Origin: an uncultured Blautia sp.
GTDB lineage: Bacteria; Bacillota; Clostridia; Lachnospirales; Lachnospiraceae
DNA: 35,558 bases
Direction of reading: 5' to 3'
Assembly: GCA_934394595.1 (NCBI GenBank)
Contig: CAKRRX010000016.1
Location: 1-35,558, forward strand
Each line of letters opens with the position of its first letter. Positions within the stretch are counted from its first letter, which is position 1. Shown one piece after another: positions 33,216 to 35,558 of this stretch. The position numbers were made by a program, and so were the translations under genes. The notes under the pieces are model-generated. The model did not search any database. It was not told the DNA's origin and saw only the letters and a list, made by a program, of their open reading frames with translations.

Positions 33216-35558
33216 TTACCATCTGTTTTTAATTTTATTCTGAAGATTATATAAAGTATTTAATGCTTCCATTGGTGTAAGATTTCCAATGTCAATATTT
33301 TTCAGTTCTTCAATAATATCATTATCCTGAACAGTATCAAATAACGACATCTGTGCCATATCCATTTCTACCTTAGGCTTCTTTTTCGGTGAAGCCAGAT
33401 CCTTCACCGCAGCAGTTATATCGGCATCGCTTAATTCCTCAACAAGCTCCTTTGCCCTGCTAATTACTGTATCTGGCACTCCTGCCAGCTTGGCAACCTG
33501 AATTCCGTAACTCTTATCTGCACCGCCTTGAACGATTTTGCGAAGGAAAACAATGTCGTCTCCCTTTTCTTTGACCGCAATACAGTAATTAGTTACACCT
33601 GACAGCTTTCCTTCCAGTTCAGTCAGCTCATGATAATGGGTAGCAAATAAGGTTTTTGCCCCGCAAAGCCTTGTGTTGCTGATATGCTCAATCACTGCCC
33701 AGGCAATGGCAAGGCCATCAAAGGTACTTGTTCCACGGCCAATCTCATCCAGGATCAGAAGACTCTTTGCAGTGGCATTTCTGAGGATATTGGCAACCTC
33801 TGTCATTTCCACCATAAAGGTACTCTGTCCGCTGGCAAGATCATCAGAAGCTCCAACACGGGTAAAAATCCGGTCCACAATTCCAACTGTAGCTTTATCT
33901 GCAGGAACAAAGCTGCCAATCTGCGCCATAAGAACAATCAATGCTGTCTGACGCATGTATGTGGATTTACCGGCCATGTTCGGACCTGTGATAATAGATA
34001 TCCGTTTTTTATTGCTGTCAAGATATGTATCATTCGCGATAAACAGATCATTATCGATCATCTGCTCTACAACCGGATGACGGCCACCTTTGATATCTAT
34101 AATTCCGCCTTCATTTACCTTCGGACGTACGTAATGATTGCGCTCAGCAACAAGCGCCAGGGATGCAAACACATCCAGACCTGCAATTGCCTTGGCTGTA
34201 CGCTGGATTCTTATCACTTCCTGGCCAACTTTATCACGGACATTGGAAAACAGCTCGTATTCCAGGGCATAAAGTTTATCTTCAGCGCCAAGGATCATAT
34301 TTTCAAGGTTTTTCAACTCCTCGGTAATATAACGTTCTGCATTTGCAAGAGTCTGCTTACGGATGTAGTTCTCCGGCACCAGTTCTTTAAACGTATTGGT
34401 TACCTCAAGGGCATAGCCGAATACACGGTTATATTTGATCTTCAGGGATTTGATTCCGGTACGCTCACGTTCCTTTGTTTCCAGCTCTGTAAGCCATTTT
34501 TTTCCATCTGTGCGGGCACTGCGGAATTTATCCACATCTTCGTTAAAGCCTTCACGAATAATGCCTCCATCCTTCTGGGCAAGAGGCGGTTCATCTACAA
34601 TGGCGCGCTTGATCAGGTCTGTAATGTCTTCAAGACTGTCCATGTCCTCGTAGATCTCTTTCAGAATCGGTGCCTGAAAGTCCCTGAGAACCTGTTTAAT
34701 ATAAGGAATCATTTCCAGAGAAGAAGCAAAAGCCACCATATCTCTCGGATTTGCAGATTTAAAACTGATACGGCTGACCAGACGCTCCAGATCATAAACT
34801 GGATTGAGATATTCCCGGATTTCATCACGAAGCATTGGCTTTTCATTTAATTCTTCCAGTGCTTCCAGTCTTCGGTTAATCTCTGCGGCATCAATCAGTG
34901 GCTGTTCCACAAAAGAGCGAAGGGTACGCGCTCCCATAGCTGTTTTTGTCTTATCCAACACCCAGAGAAGAGAACCTCTTTTCTGTTTTTCACGAAGCGT
35001 TTCTACCAATTCCAGATTACGGCGGCTGGAACTGTCGATCAGCATATAACGTTCAGCCGTATATGGACGAATCGTAGTCATCTGGGAAAGAGCAGTCTTC
35101 TGCGTTTCCTTAAGATACAAAAACAGCGCTCCGGCAGCTATAATTCCACTGTCATAATCGCTGATTCCAAGACCTTCCAGATTGGTTACGTGAAAATGTT
35201 CTCTTAATTCTTTTCTGCAGGTATCATCATCGAAATACCAGGCATCCAGGGAAAAAATACAAATTCCAAGACGTTCTTTCAAATCGTCTGTGTCAACCCC
35301 ACTCATAAAAAAGGAATCATTACATATGATTTCAGCCGGACTGAATTTGTTGATCTCATCAACCAGTTTCTGGCTATTTGGTACTTCTGTAAGGAAACAG
35401 TCACCTGTGGTAATATCCGCTATTGCACAACCAAAGCGGTCTGCTATGGAAACAATTGACATCAGATAGTTATTCTTGGATTCATCCAAAGAAGTTGCAT
35501 CCAAAGTAGTTCCGGGAGTAACCACACGGATAACAGCACGTTTTACAAGTCCTTTTGC
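33216..35558 (-). CDS. mutS: DNA mismatch repair protein MutS, 5' end outside the window
   Basis: The frame is open to the right edge, where it reads AKGLVKRAVIRVVTPGTTLD, the region just after the mismatch-binding domain. About 100 N-terminal residues, including the Phe-X-Glu mismatch-reading motif, are therefore missing from view. The GTG at 35525 is internal, not the start. Visible are the connector, lever and clamp domains and the ATPase with Walker A GPNMAGKSTYMRQ. ILDEIGRGTSTFDG follows, then ATHYHEL. Near the C-terminus QMSLF fits a beta-clamp-binding motif. MutS recognises mispairs and recruits MutL, encoded next in the operon. Confidence 0.98.
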   Translation of the reverse strand, partial: AKGLVKRAVIRVVTPGTTLDATSLDESKNNYLMSIVSIADRFGCAIADITTGDCFLTEVPNSQKLVDEINKFSPAEIICNDSFFMSGVDTDDLKERLGICIFSLDAWYFDDDTCRKELREHFHVTNLEGLGISDYDSGIIAAGALFLYLKETQKTALSQMTTIRPYTAERYMLIDSSSRRNLELVETLREKQKRGSLLWVLDKTKTAMGARTLRSFVEQPLIDAAEINRRLEALEELNEKPMLRDEIREYLNPVYDLERLVSRISFKSANPRDMVAFASSLEMIPYIKQVLRDFQAPILKEIYEDMDSLEDITDLIKRAIVDEPPLAQKDGGIIREGFNEDVDKFRSARTDGKKWLTELETKERERTGIKSLKIKYNRVFGYALEVTNTFKELVPENYIRKQTLANAERYITEELKNLENMILGAEDKLYALEYELFSNVRDKVGQEVIRIQRTAKAIAGLDVFASLALVAERNHYVRPKVNEGGIIDIKGGRHPVVEQMIDNDLFIANDTYLDSNKKRISIITGPNMAGKSTYMRQTALIVLMAQIGSFVPADKATVGIVDRIFTRVGASDDLASGQSTFMVEMTEVANILRNATAKSLLILDEIGRGTSTFDGLAIAWAVIEHISNTRLCGAKTLFATHYHELTELEGKLSGVTNYCIAVKEKGDDIVFLRKIVQGGADKSYGIQVAKLAGVPDTVISRAKELVEELSDADITAAVKDLASPKKKPKVEMDMAQMSLFDTVQDNDIIEELKNIDIGNLTPMEALNTLYNLQNKIKNRW

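Noticed and set aside
33684..34850. Long open frame on the plus strand opposite mutS
   Set aside because: Antisense shadow of a conserved gene. The composition is unlike a real protein and there are no motifs or start signals.

Overview
The window is a continuous stretch of bacterial core chromosome. Protein signatures point to a Gram-positive Clostridia, most likely a member of the Lachnospiraceae. The clues are an L27 precursor with a cleavable N-terminal extension next to its Prp protease, a SepF/YlmH/YggS division cluster, a large PBP2 in an mre-min-rodA operon, and a XerS-like single recombinase. The genus cannot be fixed from the sequence alone. No tRNA, rRNA, CRISPR array, prophage or intact insertion sequence was seen.

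Left part (1-3967, + strand): a ribosome and translation run of rplU (3' end), prp, rpmA, obgE, yhbY, nadD, yqeK and rsfS. It is tightly packed, has an intrinsic terminator or attenuator between rpmA and obgE, and ends in a strong, probably bidirectional, terminator shared with convergent lexA. LexA (- strand) faces a divergent + strand cluster: a HlyD-like membrane protein, yggS, sepF, ylmH, aroB, lspA and rluD. A candidate LexA box lies in the shared divergent promoter region. Next come a cytidylate-kinase-like gene with its own promoter and terminator, an AI-2E-family transporter and dtd.

Middle (14000-16250): the only sizeable gene-free stretch (about 460 bp). It holds a 166-bp perfectly centred palindromic element with 19-bp terminal inverted repeats (MITE-like) and a second, structured 112-bp segment. 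A XerS-like tyrosine recombinase follows, convergent with a small P-loop protein of unknown function.

Right part (16254-35558, all - strand): read in the direction of transcription, it starts with mutS (5' end outside the window), mutL and miaA. A PLP enzyme of the methionine gamma-lyase/aluminium-resistance family with its own promoter follows, then two overlapping flavoproteins that end in a terminator. The last block is radC, mreB-like, mreC, mreD, PBP2 (mrdA), minD, minE, rodA and a D,D-carboxypeptidase. It looks like one cell-elongation and division-site operon, with no minC in it.

The most unusual observations are the palindromic element and the neighbouring structured segment, a roughly 245-residue insertion inside the PBP2 transpeptidase domain, a MreB-like protein with Asn in place of the conserved phosphate-2 Asp, minD-minE without minC, and aroB sitting where divIVA is often found.
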